Shown: positions 21,389 to 33,002, counted from the first letter of the stretch. The stretch is 64,000 nt of DNA from Simmondsia chinensis (GCA_018398585.1 JAGTTD010000014.1:16119387-16183386); one strand, 5' to 3'. Numbers and translations: made by a program. Notes: generated from the sequence alone by a model not told the origin.

Positions 21389-21723
21389 TGTTATGTCTAT
21401 CGAGTTGCAATTCAAAGTACTAAGGCGGGTAGCTTTAGTTTAACTGGTTTTGGCGCCAAAGGTTATTAGGCGGTTAGGTCCGATTGTGTTTTTGGCGGGA
21501 AATTTTGTTTGTGAGGTTCCTTGTTAATTGTTTTGTTATTTCTCTTTAATAGTGGCTGATTAGCTTGTAAATAATCATCCAATGAAATATCAATTAATCC
21601 TTTGTGATTAAACTTCTTCCTTTCATCTAATTCTCTCTACTTTCTCATCCCTTTCCCTCCTTTCTCATTCCAAATTCTCTTAATTTCTTAGGTTAAGTTC
21701 AAGGTTTAATCTCGAACTTAACA
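21389..21723 (+). repeat. Gypsy-B 5' LTR
   Basis: TGTTATGTC...CTTAACA, 335 bp. Contains GGCGGG repeats and a TTTAATAGTGG region. Paired with 26663-26998. Confidence 0.93.
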
Positions 21724-21725
21724 AT

Positions 21726-21737
21726 TGGTATCAGAGC
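21726..21737 (+). other. Gypsy-B primer-binding site
   Basis: TGGTATCAGAGC two bases after the LTR is the standard plant site complementary to the 3' end of initiator Met-tRNA. It sets the element's strand. Confidence 0.92.
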
Positions 21738-21757
21738 TTCGTTCGGTTTTCAAAGTA

Positions 21758-23779
21758 ATGGATACAAATGAAATTTCCTTGATCGGTGGTGTCACAACCA
21801 GATCAGCAGCAGCAAGAGCAGCTGCTAAGTAGTCCAATGCTGAGGGTGTGGGAGGTAGTGATGCAGCCAGTCGTGATTGGGTGACAAATGCCCAAATGGA
21901 GACAATGCTTGCTCAATTCCAGGTGCCCAATGCCCTGTTGCTTGCTCAATTCAAGCAAGTCCTTACTGAATCAGTACCTCAGTAGATTGAGATGAGGGTA
22001 GATCAGCGGGTGCAGCAGGTAAAAGCTAAAATTGCTGATCAAGTGTCGCGACAATCACAGGATTTGGAGGAAAGATTCAATCAGAGGTTCGATCAACAAT
22101 GGCAGCTGCTGGAAGAGAAGTTCACTGAGATTAGAGAGCAAATTATGAGGCCCCTTCCTTCTGTTGTTCCAGATCCATTATTACCAGCAAGTGTCTTGCA
22201 AACAAATCAACCGATCAGACCTCAGGATGAAGTAAGACAGAATGCGCCTGTTTCTGTGTGTAATTCTGGTGTTGATATGAGAATTCCTGATCGAAACCCT
22301 GAGATTGAAGTGACTGAGAGGCAGGTTCGTAATGAGCCTGTGATTTCTCGACCTTCCAACTGGAATGCTGGTGGGCGATCCACTGAAGTTGAAGATACTC
22401 ACAGGCCGAGGGGTTTGAACGTGGATCATTTTGATAGACCACCTGATGATTGGCATCAACCACATTCTGCCAGTAATGAAGAGGTCACCAACAGCAGAAG
22501 CAGTGGCCATAGATAGCCTCGGGTGCAGATTGATGCATTTGATGGGAAGCAACCTCATTCATGGCTAAGGAGGTGTGAGTGTTCCTTCCATTTCTACCAT
22601 ATTGATGACTCTGAAAAGGTACAAATTGCGGCTGTATACCTTCTTGGTGATCATGAGGTATGGTTTTATAGTTTGATGAAGAGTAATCCATTCCTCACAT
22701 GGACTGAATTTGCAAAAGAGTTGTGTGATCGGTTTAGTGATGAGGATGGTAGTGATATTGTGGATACATTTAATAAGGTGAAACAGGAGACATCTGTGAG
22801 AGATTATATGACCAGATTTGAGAACCTACGGGCTAGCATTATAACTGAAATTTAAGCGTCCGAGTCTTATTATGTTTCGGCTTTTATAAGTGGATTGAAA
22901 CCAAGGGTGAAAAACTTGGTTAAAGCCGTTGATCCCACAACATTTTCTATGGCTTATGCCAAAGCCAAGCCTTATGAATCCACAATTTTGTCTACAAATG
23001 AGGCTACCAGACCTCGTAGCAGCAGCTCCAAGCAACAACAAAGTTCTGTCAGAAACCGGGCCAACAGACCTGATGATAGGCAGCAGCAGAGGTTGTGTTA
23101 CCGTTGCAACCAACCTTATCAGTTTGACCACAGGTGTAATCCCAAATTTCTCATGTCTACTGAAGGGGTTAGAACTGGGGAAGAGTCTGATGATGAAGAA
23201 ATTGAGGCTGAGGGAGCTGAATCTGATCTAAACATCGAAGAAAGTATAGATGATGCAGCTGTGGAAATATCAATGAAAGCTTTGATAGGAAATGGTACCC
23301 ACAGCATGATCCGGATTAGAGGAATGGCAGGTAAAAAGTCTATCATCATCCTCATTGATAGTGGTAGCACCCATAGTTTTGTTGATCCTCAAGTGGTTAA
23401 GAAGGTGGGTCATGAAGTGATTAAAACTCACCCCCTCGCTGTCACCGCAGCTGATGGCAAATCAGTTATCACTCAAAACAAATGCCGTGGGTTCAGCTGG
23501 GTAATGCAGGACCGAAATTTTAGTTATGACTTTAGAATCCTTCCTTTGGGAGGGTGTGATATGGTGCTTGGGGTCGATTGGATGAGAACTTACAGCCCGG
23601 TGTTATTTGATTTTGCTAACCTCACGGTTTCCTTTGAGATACAAGGAATTAAGGTGACTTTGCAAGGCATAGCTGAACAGGCCCACTTGCAGCTCATGAA
23701 AAGGAGCAGATTGAAGAAAAAAAATGAAGAAATGCTCATTTCAATGGGTAGGCCAGCTATTTACGAGAGCTCCTACTGA
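21758..23779 (+). pseudogene. Gypsy-B gag and protease
   Basis: One reading frame from ATG 21758 carries four premature stops (at 21830, about 21983, 22514 and 22853), so no full gag is made. Features in order: a glutamine-rich helical N-terminus (about 21992-22140); the gag core with FDGKQPHSWLRRCECSF, HEVWFYSLM, RFENLRA and SGLKPRVKNLV; a zinc knuckle CYRCNQPYQFDHRC near 23097; an acidic linker; and the aspartic protease IDSGSTHSFVD with GGCDMVLGVDWMR. A frameshift near 23770 separates it from the RT. Family knowledge: chromoviruses usually make one Gag-Pol polyprotein. Confidence 0.9.
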
Positions 23780-26650
23780 ATTAATAAGCATTACCGAACC
23801 AGAGGTGCAGGTTTTGGTCACTGAATTTGAGGATCTGTTCGAAGTACCTCAATCTCTACCTCCTAAGAGGAGTTTAGATCATGTTATCCCTCTCAAGGGT
23901 GATGCAGAACCAGTGAGGCTTAGGCCTTATCGTTACCCCCATGCTCAGAAGACAGAAATTGAAAAACAAGTTGATGATCTGATCAAAACCAACTTTATAC
24001 AGCCTAGCCATAGCCCCTTTGCTTCCTCGGTTATTCTTGTCAAGAAGAAAGATGGCACGGCTCGCATGTGTGTTGATTATAAACAGCTTAATGCTATGAC
24101 GGTTAAGGACAAGTTTCCTATACCAGTTATAGATGATTTGTTAGATGAATTGTATGGAGCCCATGTCTTTTCCAAGCTGGATTTACGGCAAGGCTATCAT
24201 CAAATTAGAGTGAATGAGCAAGATGTGCAAAAGAAAACCTTCCGAACTCATCATGGTCACTTTGAGTTTGTAGTCATGCCTTTTGGCTTGACAAATGCTC
24301 CGGCTACATTCCAAGCTCTTATGAATGATGTTTTCAAGCAATTTCTTAGAAAATTTATGTTGGTCTTCTTTGACGACATCTTGGTTTATAGTTCATCATT
24401 CGAGGAGCATTTGAAGCACTTGAGAGTAGTATTCTTGGTCATGCATGAGCATAAGCTGTATGCTAAGTTGGCCAAATGTTCTTTTGCTCAAACTCACTTG
24501 GAATACCTTGTTCATGTAATCTCTTGTGATGGGGTTTCCACTGACCCATCAAAGGTCCAAGCCATGAAAAAGTGGCCCGTCTCGGTGACCTTAAAGCAAC
24601 TAAGGGGTTTTTTGGGGTTGACAGGGTATTACCGCAAATTTGTAGCAGGTTATGGAGCTATAGCCAAGCCACTTACTGAATTATTAAAGAAAGAAGCCTT
24701 CAGATGGTCGGAGGAAGCTCAAAGTGCCTTTGAAACTCTTAAAACAGCAATGTGCAGTGTACCTGTTTTGGCGGATGCCCGACTTCACTTCAAGCTTTGC
24801 GTTAGAAACTGATGCATGTGGAAATGGTGTTGGGGCAGTGTTGTCACAAGGAGGAAGGCCCATAGCTTATCTTAGCCAGGCCTTGAGTGCAAAACATCAA
24901 GCTCTTTCCACTTATGGAAAAGAGTATCTTGCAATTTTACTCGCGGTGGAAAAATGGAGGCATTACTTGGATGGGCATTATTTTATCATCAAGACTTATC
25001 ATCAGAGTCTCAAGCACTTGTTGGAACAGAAAATTATTACAAGATTACAGAGAAAAGGGTTGATGAAGATGCTTGGGCTTGATTATGATATCGAGTACAA
25101 GAAAGGCAAGGAAAGCATAGCAGCAAATGCCCTGTCACCCAGATTTGAGGACCTCGAGCAGGTTCTCTTGGGGCAATTTCTGTAATTTCTCCTGCTTGGA
25201 TGGAAGAAGTATATCAGTCCTATGAAAATGATTCATTTACTCAAGAATGCGTAGCAGCTGCTAGCATGAACAAGGCTGTTAATTAGGCTTCTGGGGCTGT
25301 GGTGTCTATTACCCGAGGAATAATCAGAATCCAGGGAAAGCTGTACATTGGCATCAATACTGATTTGAGACATCAGATTATCAGTGCTACTCATGATTCT
25401 GCATGGGATGGTCATTCAGGCATTGAGGGAACATATCAAAGGTTGAAGATTCACTTCAATTGGCCCAGTATGAAGAAAGAAGTGATTGAATTTGTGCAAG
25501 GCTAGGAGGTTTGTCAACAAACTAAGCTTGGTGATCATGGATACCAAGGTCTTCTCCAACCTTTACCTGTTCCAGAGGGTATATGGCGGCATATAAGTAT
25601 GGACTTCATTAAAGGTTTGCCCAAATCCGAGGGAAAAGAGGTGATCTGGGTGGTAGTAGATCGGTTCACCAGAAACTGGTCATTTCATGGCTTTAGCTCG
25701 ACCAGTTACAGCAGAGAAATTAGCTCGTGTTTTTCTTGATAACATCTACACGCTTCATGGATTGCCTCAATCCATAATTTCAGATAAGGACAAGATCTTT
25801 ACAAGTCGCTTTTGGAAGGAGTTGTTTGGTCTCTTAGGGACTACATTGGCCCTTAGCTCAGCCTACCATCCTCAAACCGATGGTCAGACTGAAAGGGTCA
25901 ATCAATGCATTGAACAATACCTTAGAAGCATGGTATTTAGCCATCCTAAGGTGTGGAGTAGGTGGCTCTCATTGGCGGAATATTGGTACAATACTCATTT
26001 CCATGCTTCTTTGGGCACAACACCTTTCAAGGCATTGTATGGGTATGATCCACCCAACCCAATGCTGTTGCAAGTAGTAAAGACACAAGTGGTTGAAGTG
26101 AATGAATTGTTACAGTAAAGGAAACACCTTATGCAGCTCTTAAAGCAGAACCTCAGTCATGCACAGGCCCGGACGAAGTGGTACTCTGACCGCAAGAGGG
26201 TAGACAGAAATTTTGAAGTGAGAGATATGGTTTATTTGAAACTACAACCTTAGAGGTAGTCTACAACAGCTGTAAGAAAGAATGTCAAGCTTTGTGCACA
26301 GTTCTTTGGACCTTACAAGATTCTGGAAAGGCTTGGCAAGGTGGCTTACAAGCTAAAACTTCCACCCGATTCATATATTCATCCTGTTTTCCATGTTTCA
26401 CTTCTTAAGAAGCAGGTTAAGCGCAGACAAAAGGCTTCTTCAGCATCCTAGAGGTGGGTTCTAATGACTCCTTGCTCCTACAACCTGCAGTAGTGGAAGA
26501 AGCTCAGCAGGACAGTTCCAATGTCTCCAACCGACAACAAATTAGAGTCAGTTGGTGCAACCTGGACAAATCTTTCACTACATGGGAAGATAAACGTTTT
26601 TTTGTTCAGCCAATTTCCTTCTTTTACTTCTTGAGGACAAGAAATTTCTA
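23724..26650 (+). pseudogene. Gypsy-B reverse transcriptase, RNase H and integrase
   Basis: RT (23724-24812) has LVKKKDGTARMCVDYKQLN, FSKLDLRQGYHQIRV, FVVMPFGLTNAPATF and the intact catalytic VFFDDILVYS. RNase H (from about 24800) has LETDACGNGVGAVLSQ and WRHYLDGHYFIIKTYHQSL, where the usual D in RTDHQSL is Y. Integrase follows: a zinc-binding region, HISMDFIKGLPKSE, IISDKDKIF and [13 protein letters not shown], so the DDE residues are present but in different frames. The tail has [15 protein letters not shown] and SWCNLDKSFTTWED, like a worn chromodomain. At least three frameshifts and several stops. Purines AGGGGAGGGGAT precede the 3' LTR. Confidence 0.9.
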
Positions 26651-26662
26651 AGGGGAGGGGAT

Positions 26663-26998
26663 TGTTATGTCTATCAAGTTGTAATTCAAAGTAATAAGGC
26701 GGGTAGCTTTGGTTTAACTGGTTTTGGAGCCAAAGGTTGTTAGGCGGTTAGGTCCGATTGTGTTTTTGGCGGGAAATTGTGTTTGTGAGGTTCCTTGTTA
26801 ATTGTTTTGTTATTTCTTTTTAAATAGTGGCTGATTAGCCGGTAAAGAATCATCCAATGAAATATCAATTAATCCTTTGTGATTAAACTTCTTCCTCTCA
26901 TCTAATTCTCTCTACTTTCTCATCCCTTTCCCTTCTTTCTCATCCCAAATTCTCTTAATTTCTTAGGTTAAGTTCAAGGTGTAATCTCGAACTTAACA
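26663..26998 (+). repeat. Gypsy-B 3' LTR with polypurine tract just before it
   Basis: TGTTATGTC...CTTAACA, 336 bp, preceded by TAAGGGGAGGGGAT (about 26649-26662), the second-strand primer site. Confidence 0.93.
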
Positions 26999-27003
26999 CC
27001 ATG

Positions 27004-29600
27004 TAACTTGTATATGTTGTCAAGGAAGATCTTTGCTAATCTTTCAGCTGTAACAGGTCGTGTGAGAGCAATGAAGTGGCTATATTTGGTGAAACCATCC
27101 ACTACTACACATATGATTTCCTTGCTTTCAGACCTTGGCAATCCTTCAATGAAATCCATGCTAATATTGATCCAAGCTCCATCAGGAATGGGAAGAGGCT
27201 GAAGAAGTCCCTTGTATCGATGATCCCCCAATTTGGTTTGTTGACACATCTCGCAAGCCTTAACATAATCACTCACTGCCTTCTTCAAGCTTGGCTACCT
27301 AAAATAGGCTTTAACCCTTTGATAAGTGCCCTCTACACCAGCATGACCACCCCACGCTGAATCGTGAGAGGCTTGAGCAATCTGATTTCCCAATTTTGTT
27401 GCAGAACTAATATACAGCTTGTTCTGAATTTTGATCATCCCTTTCTGCACTGATATGGCTGCTTCATTGTCGACCTTTTCTGCATCTTTCACAAGGCTAG
27501 TAGCCACACACTCTTGGGCAAAAGGATCACCTTCATATGACTTATAAACTTCTTCCATCCATGAAGGAATCACCACGGATATTGCACTGCACAATCCTTG
27601 CTCAGCATCCTTAAACTTCCTGGATAATGCATCTACTGCAGCATTCTCCTTGCCTTTTCTGTACTCAATGACATAATCAAGGCCAAGCATCTTCATTAGG
27701 CCCTTCTTTTGAATTCTAGTCACAATATTTTGCTCAAGAATGTGCTTGAGGCTTTGGTGATCCGTTCGAATAATGAACCTGTGACCATCTAAGTAATGCC
27801 TCCATTTCTCTATGGCTAGAAGAATTGCTAAGTATTCTTTCTCATATGTCGACATGGCTTGATGCTTGGGACTAAGAGCTTGACTCAAATAAGCAATAGG
27901 CCTTCCTTGTTGGGAAAGAACAGCCCCAATTCCAGTACCACTTGCATCTGTCTCCAGCACAAAATTTTCAGCAAAATTGGGCATTGCCAATGCCGGTGCT
28001 GCACACATAGCTGACTTGAGGGCCTCAAAAGTAGCCTGAGCCTTCACTGACCACAAGCATCTTTCTTTAGGAGTTTAGTTAAAGGTTTTGCAATAGATCT
28101 ATAACCTCTAATGAACTTCCTATAATACCCGGTCAAACCCAAAAAACCTCTCAATTGCTTCAAGGTTATTGGAATTGGCCAATCTTGCATTTCTTGGACC
28201 TTAGTTGGATTAGTGGAAACTCCTTCTTGAGAGATGACATGGCCCAAATACTCGAGCTTAGTCTGAGCAAACGAGCATTTGGACAGCTTGGCAAAGAACT
28301 TGTGCTGCCGCATCACCACAAAGACTTCTCTAAGGTGGATGAGGTGATCTTCATAAGAGGAGATATAAATCAATATGTCATTGAAGAAGACTAGCACTGA
28401 TCTCCACAAGAAAGGCTAGAAAATATCATACATTGCCGCTTGAAAGGTGGCCGGAGCATTTGTTAAGCCAAATGGCATAACAACACACTCGAAACGCCCG
28501 TGATGAGTCTGAAAAGCAGTCTTGTATATATCCGGCACAAGAACTATGATTTGATGATACCCCTGTCTCAAATCAAGTTTAGAGAAGAAACATGCTCCAT
28601 ATAACTCATCAAGCAAATAATCTATAACGGGAATGGGAAACTTATCTTTCACTGTCCAAGAATTCAATTGGCGGTAATCAATGCACATCCTAGCCGACCC
28701 ATCCTTCTTCTTCACAAGGATCAAAGGTGAGGAAAAAGGACTATGGCTTGGTCTAATGAAGCTCATGTGAAGCAACTCTTCAACTTGTCTCTCAATTTCT
28801 GATTTTTGGGCATGACCATATCGGTATGGCCTGATTTTAACTGGATCAGCATTTGCACGAAGTGGAATGGCATGGTCCACACTCCTTTGAGAAGGAAGGC
28901 TCTGTGTTGCTCAAAAACATCTTCAAACTCTTCAACCAAGGCATGAACCTCAGGCTGAATATCCTGCTGCAGTTCAACAGATGAAATAACAAACAAGTGC
29001 CCAAGCCATTGAATTGCTTTCTTCTTGATTCCTACTTGTAATCGTTTGCCATCAATCAACCGAAGCTCTGCTTCATCAGAAATGCCTTGCAATGAGACTT
29101 TAGTGCCATGGACCTCAAATGCTACCGTCATTTTATCAAAATCAAACACCACCGGATTGAAAGTTCTCATCCAATCTACACCTAGCACCATATCACAACC
29201 TCCCAAAGGAAGAACTCTAAAATCAAAGGTGAATTGATGGTCTTGTATAGACCATGGAAACGCTAGGCACTTATTTTGAGTAGTTATGGAGTTGCCATCA
29301 GCCACCATAACCGCTAATGGATGATTTTAGTCACTTCATGCTTCACGTTCTTAATCAACTTGGGATCTACAAAGCTATGTGTGCTCCCACTATCAATAAG
29401 AATAATGATGGAAGTTTTACCAGCCTTTCCTTTGATGCAAATGGTATTATGAGCTCCACTCCTGGTCAAAGCCTTCATGGAAATCTCGACTTCATCCTCC
29501 AACAATTCATCTTGTGAAGAATGCTCATAGCTGTCTTCCTCGGCATCTTAATCTTCACTGTCAGAATCAACTCTTGCACGGGATCCTCTAGCAGACATTA
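27004..29600 (-). pseudogene. Gypsy-A protease, RT, RNase H and integrase N-terminal part
   Basis: Minus strand, from high to low coordinates. Protease: ILIDSGSTHSFVDPKLI (about 29400) and GGCDMVLGVDWMR. RT: LVKKKDGSARMCIDYRQLN, FSKLDLRQGYHQI and CVVMPFGLTNAPATF (28880-28416), then VLVFFNDILIY near 28390. That box reads F-N-D-I where catalysis needs F-D-D-I, so one active-site aspartate is gone. RNase H: LETDASGTGIGAVLSQ, IIRTDHQSLKHIL (28056-27295). Integrase: CEMCQQTKLGDHRYKG, NISMDFIEGLP, VVVDGFTKYSHFIAL, ending at DNIYKLHG, exactly where Gypsy-B entered. Stops and frameshifts separate the pieces. Confidence 0.9.
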
Positions 29601-30981
29601 AGGCCTGAGATTTGCATCTATGACCAGGCTGATAAGGCTGATTGCAACGGAAACATAGCCTCACTGAGCTCTTATCAACAGCAAGCTTGAATCTGGAACC
29701 TGAAGCATCCTTCTACTGCGGTCTGAAGTTCCTGCTTTTGATCTTAGTCTTGTCAATTAAACTTGCTAAAGTAGCTTTAATCAACTTAGCCTTGTTGTAA
29801 GCATTAGACAATGTCTTAGGACCTATGGCTTTCACCATATTCTTGATCCTAGGCTTCAATCCACTAACAAAACAAGAGACATAATATGCCTCTGAATCCT
29901 CCGCAAAGATGGATACCATTGACAGCAGGTTAGCTCGCAGATTCTCAAACCGGATCATGTATTCCCTCACGTTGGAGGTCTGATACACCTTATTAAAACT
30001 GTCCACAACGTCACTTATCTCCTCTTCTCCATATCGTTCACACAATTCTTCTACAAATTGGCCCCAAGAAAGGTTAGGTTTGCTCTTCAACAAACTATAA
30101 TACCACACCTCATGATCTCCATGTAAGTGTACTGCAGCTAGCTCAACTTTGTCAGTTTCGCTTATGTTGTAATATTGAAAGTACCAATCACACCTTCTCA
30201 ACCATGACTCCGGCTGTTTACCATCAAAAGGCTCGATTTCCACTCTTGGCTGCCTATGAGAACTACTCCTACCACCATATGAAATATCATTACTCACTGA
30301 TCTTTGCTGAAAATGCTGATCAGGAGGTCTATCTTAATGTTCGAAATCATCAACTGCATTTCTGTGGTGAATAATAGAATTAGGAAGCCTTGAATTCTGA
30401 TCTAAATTCAAACCATTCAATCTGAAATGAGCATGTTCTGTGGCTCGATCCTGATTCTCTGCAGTAATTTCAACCTGTGGAGGTCGGTCATCAACTGATC
30501 TGATCTGAATTGAAGGTCCTGCCTCAGGTTGAATCATTGGAGATTTACCTCGATTCCTGCCTAAACTTTCAGTCCTGCCATTGTGAACTCGCGGTTGAAC
30601 TACTTCAGTCGGGGGAATGATCTGACTAGTAGGCTTAAGAATCGCATTAACTAAAGATTCTCCTTGCTTATTAACCTGATCCTGCAATTTCATAAGTTTT
30701 GCCTCAATTTGCTGCAACCGATCCTCTTTTTTCAGGTCACTTTCCAGCAGTAACTGCTACATGTTTAAAAGCATTCGCTCGTGAAATTGATCAAACTTCT
30801 GATCCAGCTTTTCTACATTGTTAAGGCGATCATGTATGTCTTAAAGATGAGCTGTAGTAAGATTTTGAGGTCTGGTTGGAACATTTGCACCAGCTTCTGC
30901 AGCATAAGGCACATCAGAACCAGCAACTGCAGCTGCATAGGTTCCACCAGCTCCCGATCGGGTCCTCACACCATTGGCCAT
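29601..30981 (-). pseudogene. Gypsy-A gag
   Basis: Start ATG at 30981 opens ANGVRTRSGAGGT, the same kind of start as in Gypsy-B. A helical Gln/Lys-rich section follows (30717-30334). The gag core has FDGKQPESWLRRCDWYF, HEVWYYSLLKSKPNLSW, RFENLRA and SGLKPRIKNMVKAI (30297-29713), and a zinc knuckle CFRCNQPYQPGHRC lies near 29640. Stops break it between these sections. Role: capsid and RNA packaging when intact. Confidence 0.88.
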
Positions 30982-31040
30982 GTTTTTGTTGTTTTTCTTT
31001 CATTTTCCAGCTCCAATCAAGGAATTGATTGCTTGAACCG

Positions 31041-31052
31041 GCTCTGATACCA
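31041..31052 (-). other. Gypsy-A primer-binding site
   Basis: GCTCTGATACCA on the plus strand is the complement of TGGTATCAGAGC and lies two bases inside the 5' LTR, confirming minus orientation. Confidence 0.92.
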
Positions 31053-31054
31053 AT

Positions 31055-31455
31055 TGTTAACTTCCAATTTGAAAATTGAAAGCTAATCTTGTAGAGAAAA
31101 GAGCTAAGATGAGAAGAGAAGTGAAGGGGATGAGAAATAGAGAAGGAGATGAGGAATAGAGACAATATCCCAAAGGAAATCTGATTTTTATTGATTGAAA
31201 TCATGAGATTACAAGATTTAGATCTATTTATAATAGATCTTGATACATTGCACTAAGACTCAACCACTTAACCAACTAAACCTGAATTTTCCGCCAAAAC
31301 TCAAGCTAGCCGCCACATTTGACTTATTTTGACCTCTAACCGACCATCGCGCCTAAAAAGGGCTGATAACTAACATTTAAACTCAACACCAACACCACTC
31401 TAAAGCAATACACGCAATAAAAGATCAATTACAACCAAAACTTACAGAATCATAG
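31055..31455 (-). repeat. Gypsy-A 5' LTR
   Basis: TGTTAACTTCCAATTTG...AATCATAG. It aligns with 20092-20492 over its whole length with scattered substitutions. The outer end has lost a few bases relative to the AATCATAACA end of the other copy. Confidence 0.87.
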
Positions 31456-31460
31456 CGTAT

Positions 31461-31525
31461 TTCCGGGGACCCCCAACCTAAAGAGTGTGTCATCATGAAA
31501 GCATATGGCTTGAAAGTATGATAGC
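31461..31525 (-). mobile_element. RTE 3' tail inserted in Rep60 (inner piece)
   Basis: Continues the RTE alignment lost at 20091: TTTCCGGGGACCCCCAACCT against TTTTGGAGGACGCCCATCCT in the complement of the 36271-36898 copy, then GTGTCATCATGA against GAGTCATTATGA. It ends at the 16-bp target duplication. Total RTE content is about 190 bp, a severely 5'-truncated insertion. Confidence 0.75.
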
Positions 31526-32182
31526 AATTATTTTTATTATATATATTAAATATATAAATTGAATATATTTTTTAATAGTTAAAATTTACTAAAGAAAAAA
31601 AAAATTTTAACAGTTAAATATATTTTTAATAGTTAAAAAATATACTTTTGCACTATTTGCACAAAGGCTTCCTGTATTTGACACATAGTATCAATTTGGT
31701 TCTTGTACTCTTAATTGTATCAATTTAGTCCATGTATGATTCAAATTGTATCAATTTAGTCTTATAGTGGAAACTGAAGTTAAGTTAATGATGTAAGTTT
31801 TAATAATTTGGCTATGTAAAATACAAATGATCTAATAAAAATCCATAGACTAAATCAATTTAAACTCACCTGTCATCAAAGCATCAAAAACTATGTCACT
31901 GACTTGATGCTAATTTTACTCTAAAATTGACACAATGTACCTGAGATAGGGATTAAATTGACCCAACTAAAAATATATGGATTCAATTGATACAATAGAT
32001 AAAGTACAAGAACCTTTCCCGTAAATAATCCCATTTTTTTTATGACCTGATGCTCCACAAGGAGATGGCGGTTCTAATTTTTCTTTAGTGAAATTTTAAT
32101 TATTAAAAAATATATTTAATGTACACAACAAAATAGTTATTTTGTAAAATAAGAAATAATTTTGTATAATTTAATAATTTTC
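31526..32182. mobile_element. Rep60 TIR element, unit A, right part
   Basis: AT-rich core matching 33290-33985 of unit B, including the CTCCACAAGGAGATGG landmark and a MITE copy (31651-32032). It stops at TAATTTTCTATA and joins directly to the flank copy of unit B, so unit A has no right inverted repeat. Confidence 0.7.
31651..32032. mobile_element. Palindromic MITE ('ATTTAGTCC' type), copy 1
   Basis: About 380 bp. The left arm repeats TGTATCAATTTAGTC(C/T) words and the right arm carries their complement GG(A/G)TTAAATTGA; the outer ends are TTTGCACAAAGG and the complement of CCCGTAAAT. Because it lies in the duplicated core, it is the sister of copy 2. Confidence 0.65.
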
Positions 32183-32187
32183 TATAT

Positions 32188-32355
32188 TTCATATAAATTT
32201 CTAATTTCTATATCTACTTTCTACATATTGAATGTCACTTTCTATAAATGGATAAATGTTATTTCCAGAGTTCATTTGTTAATATCAAAGTAATTTTTAA
32301 TTTTTGCTTATTACAATATTACTTTTTTTTTTTTTTTTACTTTATCATTAATAAA
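32188..32355. repeat. Second copy of the Rep60 flank
   Basis: Matches 19425-19590. Its last eight bases, TTAATAAA (32348-32355), are also found right after the element at 35949-35956 and are its probable target duplication. Confidence 0.75.
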
Positions 32356-32394
32356 TGGAGAAATATTAAAGAGACCCCTTAAACTCTAGGTAAA

Positions 32395-33002
32395 TGTTAG
32401 GTTTATGTCTTAAATTATTTGTTTTGGGTTTATGTGGTTGCCATAGGGTCACCGATCGATCGGGAGGGAAGCCCGATCGATCGAGTGATTTAAGGAAATT
32501 TTGGCATTTTTGGGCAGTAAGAGGGCCGATCGATCGGGTATTTCCCGATCGATTGAGCCCTACCAGACCTGTGCCAATAAATTAGGACGTAGAGTTTACT
32601 TCAAGGTATCCAATCAAAAAGCGTGAGGCGCCGCCATTAAGAAAAAGAGGTGATTTTATAATTCCTCTAAGATATTCGAGTGTTACTAGAATTTAGAGAA
32701 AGTGATTGTAATTCTTTCATAGATCTCGCTCAGAGAAAGTGTTGTTGTAATTCTTCCGTTCAGTATCAATAAAGAATCTCCATCTCCGCCTGTGGTTTTC
32801 TCCCTCTCGATTGTAGAGGGGTTTCCACGTAAATATTGTGTGTTCGTATTTGTTCTTTCTTTTTCCATATACTTGTTTACTTCTCATTTGTGTGAGTTAT
32901 ATTATTTATATCGAGTCAAGTGGTCAGGGTTTACGCTCTGCATTAAGATTTTCCTAACAAATTGATATCAAGTGTATCAGTTTGTTCTAGTTTTTTTGCA
33001 CA
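32395..33002 (+). mobile_element. LTR plus primer site, flanked by a perfect target duplication
   Basis: GTAAA on both sides (32390-32394, 33003-33007). The LTR runs TGTTAGGTTTATG...TTTTCCTAACA (32395-32959). It is followed by a primer-like ATTGATATCAAGTG and about 30 further bases ending in CA, and then the target repeat. Removing it restores the Rep60 arm exactly as in unit A. The LTR carries four CCGATCGATYG(G/A) palindromes at 32452-32560. There is no second LTR, so this is neither a normal solo LTR nor a complete TRIM. Confidence 0.7.

Larger units (their letters stand above)
21389..26998 (+). mobile_element. Gypsy-B: complete-length Ty3/gypsy element, recent but defective
   Basis: 5610 bp with two ~335-bp LTRs, perfect CCATG target duplications (21384-21388, 26999-27003), a Met-tRNA primer site, gag-protease-RT-RNase H-integrase order and a polypurine tract. 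By eye the LTRs differ at roughly fifteen substitutions plus one indel. It belongs to the same lineage as Gypsy-A, whose integrase it disrupts in the opposite direction. Short LTRs, small size and a TWED-type C-terminal box suggest a chromovirus near the Reina group (inference). Stops and frameshifts inactivate it. Confidence 0.93.
20092..31455 (-). mobile_element. Gypsy-A: Ty3/gypsy retrotransposon interrupted by Gypsy-B
   Basis: About 5.75 kb once Gypsy-B is removed. Minus-strand order: LTR, Met-tRNA primer site, gag with zinc knuckle, protease, RT, RNase H, integrase, polypurine tract, LTR. That order (integrase last) defines Ty3/gypsy. The two ~400-bp LTRs are clearly alike. Flanking GCTAT (20087-20091) and CGTAT (31456-31460) are an imperfect target duplication, and the RTE sequence on both sides reads through when the element is removed. 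Stops and frameshifts disrupt all domains. Confidence 0.9.
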
